Origin: an uncultured Actinomyces sp.
GTDB taxonomy: Bacteria > Actinomycetota > Actinomycetes > Actinomycetales > Actinomycetaceae
Assembly (NCBI GenBank): GCA_938040725.1
Contig: CALHZX010000138.1
Location: forward strand, 1 to 7,517
Reading direction: 5' to 3'
DNA length: 7,517 nt
How positions within the stretch are numbered: the first letter of the stretch is position 1; each line of letters starts with the position of its first letter. The position numbers and the translations under genes are program-made. Shown piece after piece: positions 1 through 5,088 of the stretch. The notes under the pieces were generated by a model that was not told the DNA's origin, did not search any database, and saw nothing but the letters and a program-made list of their open reading frames with translations.

Positions 1-567
1 GTTGAAGGGGCGACAGAGAAGCAATACTTGAATGCGCTGAATCAGCACCTTTATGGTCGCGCCTTTTCCTTTGTTTTCTGTAGAAACGACTCGAAATCCT
101 CTCTCAAGAACCTGGTTGAGATAATGGGGGGAAAGGTTAAGGAGCTAGAGCGTGAGAGTATCTCTATCTCTGGTGCCTGGATCATCTGTGATGCGGATGT
201 GAATCAGCCGCATAGGGCGATCTTGAAGAAGTGGTTGTCGGAGAAGATGGACTTTCATCATGGTGCAGCTCTGTCGAATCCCTGCATCGAGGCGTGGTTT
301 GTCTATCACTGTGCGGACGTCTGTTCGAGCTGGACCGCAAGTGCTGTCGTTGAGGAACTCGTCAGTAAGTGGGAACGGGGAGCTTATGAGAAAGCAATGG
401 AAATTCCTCAGTGGCTCATCGATCACACCGACGAGGCCTGTCTACGGGTGCAGCGTCGGCGGGCGAGCTTCGCGCGGGGCGTGACCGTGTGGGACGAGGC
501 GCCCTGGAGCGATATGCCTGAGTTGATCGCATGGCTCGACCAGTTGAGGCCACGACGCTCCGCATGA
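1..567 (+). CDS. RloB-like Toprim-family protein, 5' end outside the window
   Basis: The reading frame is open from base 1 to the TGA at 565-567 (188 codons visible), so the true start lies upstream and perhaps 10-25 residues are missing. At the very left edge the frame reads VEGATEKQY, the EG-x-TE motif typical of the RloB/Toprim fold. It is followed by IICDADVNQ (the acidic D-x-D motif, about residues 58-66 of the fragment) and SNPCIEAWFVYH (about 92-103), which matches the RloB hallmark SNPcfElW..H. RloB-like proteins (the family that includes AbiLii of the lactococcal AbiL system) usually work with an AAA/OLD-type ATPase in phage defence and are thought to be nucleases. Such a partner would have to be upstream, outside this window; none lies downstream. 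The first ~400 bases are clearly less GC-rich than the mod genes, which suggests horizontal acquisition. Family call is strong; the defence role is inferred. Confidence 0.85.
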   Translation, partial: VEGATEKQYLNALNQHLYGRAFSFVFCRNDSKSSLKNLVEIMGGKVKELERESISISGAWIICDADVNQPHRAILKKWLSEKMDFHHGAALSNPCIEAWFVYHCADVCSSWTASAVVEELVSKWERGAYEKAMEIPQWLIDHTDEACLRVQRRRASFARGVTVWDEAPWSDMPELIAWLDQLRPRRSA

Positions 568-581
568 ATCGGACGCTGGGT

Positions 582-651
582 CGGCTACGCCTCCTGATCG
601 ACGCCTCCCGATCGAGGCTTCCCGATCGAGGCCTCCTGGCCGAGGCCTCGG
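582..651. repeat. Degenerate 14-bp tandem repeat, five units
   Basis: Five consecutive 14-bp units can be lined up just after the RloB-like gene: CGGCTACGCCTCCT (582-595), GATCGACGCCTCCC (596-609), GATCGAGGCTTCCC (610-623), GATCGAGGCCTCCT (624-637) and GGCCGAGGCCTCGG (638-651). The middle three differ from each other at only a few positions. The period is not a multiple of three and lies outside any credible gene, so it is a non-coding minisatellite-like tract. No function is apparent; it may be a slippage product or remnant sequence. Confidence 0.7.
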
Positions 652-665
652 CGAACGACCTCACA

Positions 666-706
666 AAGCGCCGCCCACCGCGTATTGACGCAGGTGGGTG
701 GCGCTT
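666..706 (+). terminator. Strong stem-loop, probable terminator after the RloB-like gene
   Basis: Bases 666-679 (AAGCGCCGCCCACC) pair with 693-706 (GGTGGGTGGCGCTT) over 14 bp with a single G-T wobble. Inside, 680-683 pairs with 688-691 around an ATTG loop, leaving one bulged A at 692. The RNA after the stem is only modestly T-rich (GTTGGTTGT). GC-rich stems without a long U-tract are common at gene ends in actinobacteria. The position 100 bp after the RloB-like stop and 46 bp before the truncated secreted ORF fits a terminator. Confidence 0.6.
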
Positions 707-751
707 GTTGGTTGTACTGTGGGAAGATCATTCCTGCGCGAAAGTCCTCCC

Positions 752-964
752 ATGTTGTTCTCTCGCGTCCGCCTCGCAGCGGCCATGGCAATGACCGCCG
801 CAGCTGCCACGGCCTCGTCCCTCGCCCTCGTCGGGACCGCCCGCGCCGACGACACCCAGTCCGGCTCGTGGGTGCCCGTTACCACGATCCCGCTCGCGAA
901 CGCGAAGTCGGTCGAGGCCTCGTCCCTGATCGTCGGTATGGTTCCCCACAAATGTCGCACGTAA
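752..964 (+). pseudogene. 5' remnant of a secreted protein gene, cut by a palindromic element
   Basis: The ATG at 752 opens a 70-residue frame. Residues 1-32 are a convincing Sec signal peptide: a basic start (FSRVR at 3-7), a long Ala/Leu-rich core, and an A-R-A signal-peptidase site before DDTQSG. Only about 38 residues follow. From codon 67 the frame lies inside the inverted repeat that begins at 951, and the TAA (962-964) is supplied by that repeat, so the natural C-terminus is gone. The next stretch to the mogA-like gene shows no continuation of the protein. No good Shine-Dalgarno precedes 752; an ATG at 785 would shorten the signal peptide. The short mature part (SGSWVPVTTIPLANAKSVEA) is not one I recognise. 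A genuine small secreted peptide is possible but less likely than a broken cell-surface or exported protein gene. Confidence 0.5.
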
Positions 965-1065
965 TTCCCATGTCGACCTTTCGGATTTTGAAATGGAAAT
1001 GTTGGTATTTCAACGTTTTCTCGATGCCTAAGAAAATGAAGGGTACCCAAATTACGTGCGACATT
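951..1065. mobile_element. MITE-like palindromic element with perfect 16-bp terminal inverted repeats
   Basis: Bases 951-966 (AATGTCGCACGTAATT) recur as an exact reverse complement at 1050-1065 (AATTACGTGCGACATT). The interior is also folded: 977-989 pairs with 1033-1043 (11 bp, one G-T wobble, a two-base bulge), and 995-1004 pairs with 1011-1020 (10 bp, with wobbles) around a GTATTT loop. The whole 115 bp can therefore form one long imperfect hairpin. It is visibly AT-richer than its flanks and has no coding capacity. This architecture fits a miniature inverted-repeat transposable element or the joined ends of a decayed insertion sequence. I see no target-site duplication directly outside the ends, so later deletion or a non-transposon origin remains possible. 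It sits between the truncated secreted ORF and the 3' end of the mogA-like gene. Confidence 0.55.
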
Positions 1066-1090
1066 GAGAGAGGGGGAGTGGAGAAGAGGG

Positions 1091-1603
1091 TCAGCGCTGT
1101 TCGTCGAGCTGGTGGAAGATCGCGGTGAGCAGGGGTGTGACCACCTCGAGCGTGTCGAGCGCGCCGCCGCGCGAGCCGGGGGAAGAGATGATGAGCGCGC
1201 CCGAGGCGTCGCGCGCCGTCACGCCGACGACCTCCCGAGACAGACCCGACAGCGGGGTGTTGGCGAGGCCATGGGCGCGGATCTGCTCGGCGATGCCTGG
1301 GATCTCGACGTCGACGATGGAGCGGACAACCTCGGGCGCGTAGTTGCCCACGCTGAAGCCCGAGCCGCCCAGGACCAGGATGAAGCGCGCGCCGACCTCG
1401 AGCGCGTCGCGGATCTCCGTCTCGAGGATATCGGCGCTCTCGGGGATCGCCGCGACCGTCACCGGGCCGAGGCCCGCCTCTGCCAGTGCGGCAGTGCAGG
1501 CGGGGGTCGCCCGATCCTCCTTCGTGCCGCGCTGAATGCGGTCGGAATAGGTGATGATGTGGGCGCTGATCTGGCTGAGGTCGTAGTCGACGGGCTTGGG
1601 CAT
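1091..1603 (-). CDS. mogA: MoaB/MogA-family molybdenum cofactor biosynthesis protein with altered active-site residues
   Basis: This 170-residue protein belongs to the MoCF (MoaB/Mog) fold, whose classical members adenylylate molybdopterin before molybdate insertion in the cytoplasm. Family landmarks appear in order: TYSDR at 18-22, GGSG at 79-82, PE at 90-91, EIPGIAEQIR at 100-109, LSREVVGV at 121-128 and SPGSRGGAL at 141-149. Length fits single-domain MoaB/MogA proteins. The ATG at 1601-1603 follows GGAGGA four bases upstream, which fixes the start; the stop is TGA. Aligned with E. coli MogA, the catalytic Asp in I-P-D-E becomes Glu55 and the one in R-R-D-V-T-P becomes Asn87 (G-N-Y-A-P), and the usual GGTG is GGSG. 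The enzyme may be slow, specialised or inactive as an adenylyltransferase. Divergent placement next to modA supports a molybdenum-related role. The symbol names the family, not proven activity. Confidence 0.82.
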   Translation of the reverse strand: MPKPVDYDLSQISAHIITYSDRIQRGTKEDRATPACTAALAEAGLGPVTVAAIPESADILETEIRDALEVGARFILVLGGSGFSVGNYAPEVVRSIVDVEIPGIAEQIRAHGLANTPLSGLSREVVGVTARDASGALIISSPGSRGGALDTLEVVTPLLTAIFHQLDEQR

Positions 1604-1629
1604 GGTGTCCTCCGGTGGCGAATGCGTAT

Positions 1630-1642
1630 AAGTGTGATCCTA
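1630..1642 (-). promoter_or_regulatory. Possible -10 region of the mogA-like gene
   Basis: On the minus strand TAGGAT (complement of 1637-1642) fits the TAnnnT pattern of actinobacterial -10 boxes and would start transcription about 25-30 bases before the ATG at 1603. No convincing -35 lies 16-18 bp upstream; TTGTTA (complement of 1655-1660) is nearby but too close. An imperfect hairpin (1645-1652 with 1659-1666, one mismatch) lies just upstream. Weak call made on position and box match only. Confidence 0.3.
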
Positions 1643-1660
1643 GTCCCTCCTTCGTAACAA

Positions 1661-1689
1661 GGCGGGGTGTGGATGGGTGTGGGTGTGAC
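1661..1689 (+). repeat. GGGTGT-rich tract upstream of the mogA-like gene
   Basis: GGGTGT occurs three times within 1665-1686, and the plus strand carries G-runs at 1664-1667, 1671-1672, 1675-1677 and 1681-1683. Four closely spaced runs could allow a two-layer G-quadruplex on the strand that is the template for mogA. Between this tract and about 1770 I see no gene, strong repeat or recognised site. Confidence 0.35.
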
Positions 1690-1771
1690 GGCGATTTTGT
1701 GAGCATCTCGGCCGAGGTAAATGGGGCCTACATGGATCCCCGCGCGTCCGGCCATGGTCGAGTGTGCGGAG

Positions 1772-1830
1772 TTGCTGCCGATCGCCCGTATTTACTATGG
1801 GTGAAAACAAGTTAAATAGAGATCTATATT
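1772..1830 (+). promoter_or_regulatory. Probable promoter region of the leader ORF-modA-modBC unit
   Basis: The DNA turns sharply AT-rich from about 1785. Two arrangements are possible. TTGCTG (1772-1777) with TACTAT (1793-1798) has only a 15-bp spacer. TATATT (1825-1830) is a good -10 but has only TGAAAA at the matching -35 position (1802-1807). In the second case the near-palindrome at 1814-1831 overlaps the -10 and transcription would begin shortly before the leader ORF's ribosome site. The region is likely to contain the promoter; the exact boxes are uncertain. Confidence 0.4.
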
Positions 1831-1831
1831 T
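1814..1831. promoter_or_regulatory. 18-bp near-perfect palindrome, candidate operator
   Basis: AAATAGAGATCTATATTT reads the same on both strands at 16 of 18 positions; the only break is the pair at 1819/1826. It lies 10 bp before the Shine-Dalgarno of the leader ORF and 115 bp before modA, in the AT-rich block expected to carry the promoter. Its size and symmetry suit a dimeric repressor. It does not match the E. coli ModE half-site pattern (TATATA pairs flanked by CG) well, so I do not assign a regulator. Confidence 0.45.
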
Positions 1832-1854
1832 TGCTGAAATGAGGAGGAAAAGTA

Positions 1855-1908
1855 ATGATTCGGATGCGGATCTGCGAATCCTTGCGCGTGTGCCGCACAC
1901 CTTGTTAG
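1855..1908 (+). CDS. 17-codon cysteine-containing leader ORF upstream of modA
   Basis: The frame encodes MIRMRICESLRVCRTPC and ends at TAG (1906-1908). AGGAGGA at 1842-1848 sits seven bases before the ATG, a ribosome site at least as good as that of modA itself. Three of 17 codons are Cys (positions 7, 13 and 17), the last directly before the stop, which is unusual for random sequence. The stop lies 38 bases before the modA GTG. Bases 1888-1892 and 1896-1900 form a short GTGTG/CACAC hairpin over the end of the ORF. Cys-rich upstream ORFs in mycobacteria are known to act as cysteine-responsive attenuators, mainly of sulfur genes. An analogous role for a molybdate operon is my inference. It could also be a fortuitous ORF with a strong ribosome site. 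Confidence 0.5.
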   Translation: MIRMRICESLRVCRTPC

Positions 1909-1946
1909 ATTTAATGCGTTCCATTCCCTCATAAAAGGAGAAGCGA

Positions 1947-2744
1947 GTGCGCTCCCTTCGTATGCTTCCCATCCTCGGCGCGGCCGCGCTGGCCCTCGCT
2001 GCCTGCACCTCCGGTTCCCCCGCGTCCGACTCCGCGGCCTCGGCCGAGGCAAGCCAGCCCGCGGCCGAGACCACCGTCCTCAACGTCTACGCCGCCGCCT
2101 CGCTGACCGAGACCTTCGGCGAGCTCGAAGAGATCTTCGAAGAGGCCAACCCCGGCGTGGACGTGCGCTTCAACTTCGCGGGCTCCCAGGACCTCGTGAC
2201 CCAGCTCGGCGAAGGCGCGGACGTTGACGTCCTGGCCACCGCCAACGAGTCCACCATGAAGAAGGCTGCCGACGCCTCCCACGTCGACGCGCAGACCATC
2301 TTCGTCACCAATACGCTGACCCTCATTACGACGCCCGGCAACCCCGCCGGCATCACCGGCCTCGACTCCTCGCTCGAAGGCGCCAAGCTGGTCATCTGCG
2401 CCCCCGAGGTTCCCTGTGGCAAGCTCACCAAGACCCTCACCGAGAAGCTCGGCGTGACCCTGAGTCCCGTCTCCGAGGAGCAGGCCGTCACCGACGTGCG
2501 CGGCAAGGTCTCATCCGGCCAGGCCGACGCCGGCATCGTCTACAAGACCGACGCCCTTGCCGAAGGCGACGCCGTCGACACCGTCGCCATCCAGGGCGCC
2601 GACGAGGCCGTCAACAAGTACCCGATCGCCCTCGTGAGTGCCTCGGCCAAGAAGGATCTGGGCCAAAAGTGGATCGACCTGATCCTGTCCGCCGACGGCC
2701 AGAAGATCCTCGAAGACGCCGGCTTCACGCCCGCCGCGAAGTAA
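1947..2744 (+). CDS. modA: Molybdate ABC transporter substrate-binding lipoprotein ModA
   Basis: ModA binds molybdate (and often tungstate) outside the cell membrane and delivers it to ModB. The 265-residue product begins with a lipoprotein signal: basic start (RSLR), hydrophobic core, and lipobox L-A-A-C with the lipidated Cys at residue 20, followed by a Ser/Ala-rich linker to about 41. The binding domain then shows the family order: LNVYAAASLTE (45-55; Ser52 is a predicted oxyanion ligand), FNFAGSQDL (75-83; Ser80), VDVLATAN (93-100), VPCGK (155-159), and DAGIVYKTDA (194-203; Tyr199). Cys151 and Cys157 in the C-A-P-E-V-P-C stretch could form a disulfide. GTG at 1947 is chosen because AGGAG (1936-1940) is six bases upstream; an in-frame ATG at 1962 would damage the signal peptide. 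First gene of a two-gene operon, nine bases before modBC. Confidence 0.95.
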   Translation: MRSLRMLPILGAAALALAACTSGSPASDSAASAEASQPAAETTVLNVYAAASLTETFGELEEIFEEANPGVDVRFNFAGSQDLVTQLGEGADVDVLATANESTMKKAADASHVDAQTIFVTNTLTLITTPGNPAGITGLDSSLEGAKLVICAPEVPCGKLTKTLTEKLGVTLSPVSEEQAVTDVRGKVSSGQADAGIVYKTDALAEGDAVDTVAIQGADEAVNKYPIALVSASAKKDLGQKWIDLILSADGQKILEDAGFTPAAK

Positions 2745-2753
2745 CATCGACAG

Positions 2754-4805
2754 GTGACATCGCGTCGAACGCCCGCCGTGAGCCCCCTGCCCGTCTGGGC
2801 GGGGGGCCTCGGTGCGCTTGCCCTGTGCTTCCTGTTCCTGCCCCTGGCTTTCATGCTGGGGCGCGTCAACTGGGCGACCTTGGGAGCAACCCTCGCCACC
2901 CCCGAGGCCGCCGCAGCCCTCGGCCTGTCCATGCGCACCTGCGTGATGGCGCTCGGCGTCGACCTCCTCCTCGGCGTTCCCGCGGCCCTCGTCCTGTCGC
3001 GCTCGTGGCGAGGCGTGCGCGCCGCCCGCATCCTCGTCGCCCTACCGCTCTCGCTGCCGCCCGTCGTCGCCGGCATCGCGCTCCTCGCGGCCTTCGGTAG
3101 GCGCTCAACCCTCGGGGCGTTCCTGAGCGGTGCTGGCCTCGACGTCGCCTTCACGACGAGCGCCGTCATCATCGCGCAGGTCTTCGTGTCCCTGCCCTTC
3201 CTCATCGTCACCCTCGAATCCGCGCTGCGCTCCCGAGAGCAGGGACTCGACGAGATGGCCTCCTCTCTCGGTGCCTCGCCCTCGCGTGTCTTCTGGCAGA
3301 TCACCGCGCCCACGGTCCTGCCCGGGCTCGGTCGCGGCGCGGCCCTCGCGCTGGCCCGCTGCCTCGGCGAGTTCGGTGCGACCCTCACGTTCGCCGGGTC
3401 CATGCAGGGCGTGACCCGCACGATGCCCCTCCAGATCTACTTAGCCCGAGAGTCCGACGCGGACCTGGCCCTCGCGCTCGGCGTGGTCCTCCTCGGCGTC
3501 GCCGCGGCCGTCGTTGCGCTCACGGAAACCCCGTGGGGGCACCTCGCCTCCCTCATCCGATCGACGAGGCCGGGGCGCGCCACCGCTCCCGGCGCTCCTT
3601 CTGTTCCGCCTTCCGAGGCCCCGACCGCGCTCGCGGAAGAAGCGGGGGAGGGTGCGGACGTGCGCGTCACCGGAACTATCTCCGAACGCGGCTGGAACGT
3701 GGACGCGGAGCTTCGCCCCGGCCTCGTGACGGCCGTCGTTGGTCATAACGGTGCCGGAAAGTCGACGCTCGCGCAGGTCATCGCCGGGACCCTGCGTCTC
3801 GATCAGGGGAGCGTGCGCATCGGCGAACGCGTCGTCGACGATGACGCCACGTTCGTGCCCGCGCGCCGACGCGGTGTCGCCATGGTCTCCCAGGCCCCCC
3901 GCATCTTCACGCACATGAGCGTGGCTGCCAACGTCGCGTTCCCGCTGCGCGCGCGCGGGGCGGGGCGCGCGCAGGCCCGCGAGGCCGCCCTCGAGCAGCT
4001 GCGCGCCGTCGGCATCGACGACCTCGCGCACAAGCGCGCCTCCGACCTGTCCGGCGGCCAGGCCGCCCGCGTCGCGATCGCCCGCGCGCTGGTCTTCCAC
4101 CCCGAGGTCCTCATCCTCGACGAGCCCACGGCAGCCCTCGACGTCGAGGCCACCGCCCAGGTTTCCGCCGTCCTGCGCCAGCGCCTCACCGGTGCAGGCA
4201 TCACGACCCTGCTTGTCTCGCATGACATCGCCGAGGTCCTGGCCCTCGCCTCCCACATGATCGTCATGGGGGACGGGCGCGTCGTCGAGGAAGGCGAACC
4301 CGCCCGCGTCCTCGCCTCGCCCTCGTCGGTGTTCGCCGCCCGCCTGGCCAGGCTCAATATCGTGGCCGGGCCCATCGTGACCCGCCCCGGCATGGTCGGC
4401 GTGCCCGTCGGAGAGGGCGAGCTGTGGGCGGCAGACCTGTCCGGGTTCGACGCGGGCGGTGCCGGTGTTGCCGATGCCGTGTCCGGCGATGCGGCCGATG
4501 ACGTCGCTTCCGGCGGGAGCAGCCAGGGTGGCCGTGTCGCGCTTACCTTCTCGCCCGAGGCTGTGGCTCTCTCCCGCGAGGAAGCCCATGCCTCGCCGCG
4601 GTCCGTCCTGCCCGGTGTTGCCTCGGGCATCGACGTCGACGGCTCACTCGTCAGCGTGCGCGTGGCGCTCGCGGAGGGCGTGTCAGTGACCTCCCGCGTG
4701 ACAGCTTCCGCGTGGGCCGACCTCGGCCTCGGCGTCGGTGATTCCCTGTGGGTGAGCGTCAAGGCCACCCAGGTCCGCGCGATACCCGTCGCGGTCGGCT
4801 CCTGA
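2754..4805 (+). CDS. modBC: Fused molybdate ABC transporter permease-ATPase (ModB-ModC) with C-terminal TOBE/Mop domain
   Basis: One 683-residue chain carries both the membrane channel and the motor of the molybdate importer. Residues ~13-260 are ModB: several hydrophobic membrane spans, the EAA loop (EMASSLG at 167-173, then A-P-T-V-L-P-G-L-G-R-G) that docks on the ATPase, and LGEFGATLTFAGS (204-216), typical of ModB/CysT permeases. A Pro/Ala linker (~270-300) leads to ModC: Walker A GHNGAGKST (330-338), Q-loop Gln380, signature LSGGQ (432-436), Walker B LILDEP (453-458) with Glu457, and H-loop His490. All catalytic residues are intact. After a Gly/Asp/Ala-rich stretch (~564-593), residues ~615-680 resemble a Mop/TOBE oxyanion-binding domain. 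Usually modB and modC are separate genes of ~230 and ~350 codons, so the length fits a clean fusion. The GTG at 2754 lacks a clear Shine-Dalgarno, suggesting translation coupled to modA; a GTG at 2778 is an alternative start. Confidence 0.93.
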   Translation: MTSRRTPAVSPLPVWAGGLGALALCFLFLPLAFMLGRVNWATLGATLATPEAAAALGLSMRTCVMALGVDLLLGVPAALVLSRSWRGVRAARILVALPLSLPPVVAGIALLAAFGRRSTLGAFLSGAGLDVAFTTSAVIIAQVFVSLPFLIVTLESALRSREQGLDEMASSLGASPSRVFWQITAPTVLPGLGRGAALALARCLGEFGATLTFAGSMQGVTRTMPLQIYLARESDADLALALGVVLLGVAAAVVALTETPWGHLASLIRSTRPGRATAPGAPSVPPSEAPTALAEEAGEGADVRVTGTISERGWNVDAELRPGLVTAVVGHNGAGKSTLAQVIAGTLRLDQGSVRIGERVVDDDATFVPARRRGVAMVSQAPRIFTHMSVAANVAFPLRARGAGRAQAREAALEQLRAVGIDDLAHKRASDLSGGQAARVAIARALVFHPEVLILDEPTAALDVEATAQVSAVLRQRLTGAGITTLLVSHDIAEVLALASHMIVMGDGRVVEEGEPARVLASPSSVFAARLARLNIVAGPIVTRPGMVGVPVGEGELWAADLSGFDAGGAGVADAVSGDAADDVASGGSSQGGRVALTFSPEAVALSREEAHASPRSVLPGVASGIDVDGSLVSVRVALAEGVSVTSRVTASAWADLGLGVGDSLWVSVKATQVRAIPVAVGS

Positions 4806-4824
4806 TCTGTGCACTTGATGGGGT

Positions 4825-4859
4825 GACATGCTCGATTGAGATGTCTGCGGTTCTATTTT
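4825..4859 (+). terminator. Probable factor-independent terminator of modA-modBC
   Basis: Bases 4825-4829 plus 4831-4833 (GACAT, CTC) pair with 4838-4845 (GAGATGTC), with one bulged G at 4830 and a GATT loop. The T-rich run TTCTATTTT follows at 4851-4859. It starts 20 bp after the modBC stop. The stem is modest (8 bp) and the T-run begins five bases after it, so termination may be incomplete. Confidence 0.5.
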
Positions 4860-4893
4860 GTGGCTTAGCCTGAGGCGGCCGGATCGTCACTGA

Positions 4894-4964
4894 CGCACGT
4901 GAACCCGATGATGTGCGCGTGGGCCCTTCAACTCGCACGTGAACCCGATAGTCTGCGCGTGGGC
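4894..4964. repeat. Two 31-bp direct repeats, 40-bp period
   Basis: Bases 4894-4924 and 4934-4964 match at 28 of 31 positions. Each begins CGCACGTGAACCCGAT and ends TGCGCGTGGGC; the three differences cluster in the centre. The 9 bp between copies is unrelated. Each copy has short complementary ends (CGCAC and GTGCG in copy 1). The core GCACGTGAACCC is the near-exact inverse of the core in the 20-bp repeats just downstream. No gene covers it. Confidence 0.85.
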
Positions 4965-5001
4965 AGCGCCGCCCACGTGCAGGTCAAGGGGTTAACGTGC
5001 G
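4934..5001. other. Long nested hairpin joining the two repeat families
   Basis: The inner stem is 4951-4964 with 4971-4984 (14 bp, three G-T wobbles) around an AGCGCC loop. The outer stem is 4934-4946 with 4989-5001 (13 positions, one mismatch). The two stems are separated by a four-by-four internal loop. The outer stem forms because the second 31-bp repeat and the first 20-bp repeats contain the same core in opposite orientation. It could form a cruciform or RNA hairpin, act as a second terminator downstream of modBC, or be a REP-like element. Confidence 0.6.
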
Positions 5002-5042
5002 TGTCAAGGGGTTAACGTGCGTGTCAAGGGGTTAACGTGCGT
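4977..5042. repeat. Three 20-bp tandem repeats plus a partial fourth
   Basis: The unit GTGCGTGTCAAGGGGTTAAC occurs at 4997-5016 and 5017-5036 exactly, and at 4977-4996 with two changes (AG for GT at 4981-4982). The fourth copy stops after GTGCGT (5037-5042). Each unit holds the palindrome GTTAAC and, on the minus strand, CTTGACAC. The 20-bp spacing equals about two helical turns, which would place every copy on nearly the same DNA face, as in arrays of protein-binding sites. No protein is assigned. Confidence 0.9.
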
Positions 5043-5088
5043 TCTCACGGCGAGGCTGGGGGAGGGTTTCTTGCCGAAAGGTCTAATT

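Noticed and set aside
942..1075. Target-site duplication flanking the 16-bp inverted repeats
   Set aside because: The bases just outside (TTCCCCACA on the left, GAGAGAGGG on the right) are not repeats of each other, so transposition is not proven.
1064..1657. 197-codon open frame on the plus strand over mogA
   Set aside because: The minus strand encodes a recognisable MoaB/MogA protein with a good Shine-Dalgarno; this frame is its complement and has no ribosome site or family similarity that I can see.
879..1706. 275-codon open frame on the minus strand overlapping mogA and the palindromic element
   Set aside because: It runs through mogA in the wrong frame, is dominated by Arg/Pro/Gly, and crosses the palindromic element.
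1604..1946. Molybdenum-cofactor riboswitch or ModE site upstream of modA
   Set aside because: I could not fit the Moco RNA motif, and the palindrome at 1814-1831 does not match the known ModE half-sites.
3441..4589. 382-codon open frame on the minus strand
   Set aside because: Antisense shadow of the ModC half of modBC; no family motifs.
4977..5036. Minus-strand promoters from the repeated TTGACA
   Set aside because: No -10-like hexamer occurs 16-18 bp after any of the copies, and no minus-strand gene follows.
4977..5042. CRISPR array
   Set aside because: The 20-bp units are contiguous with no spacers, and no cas genes are present.
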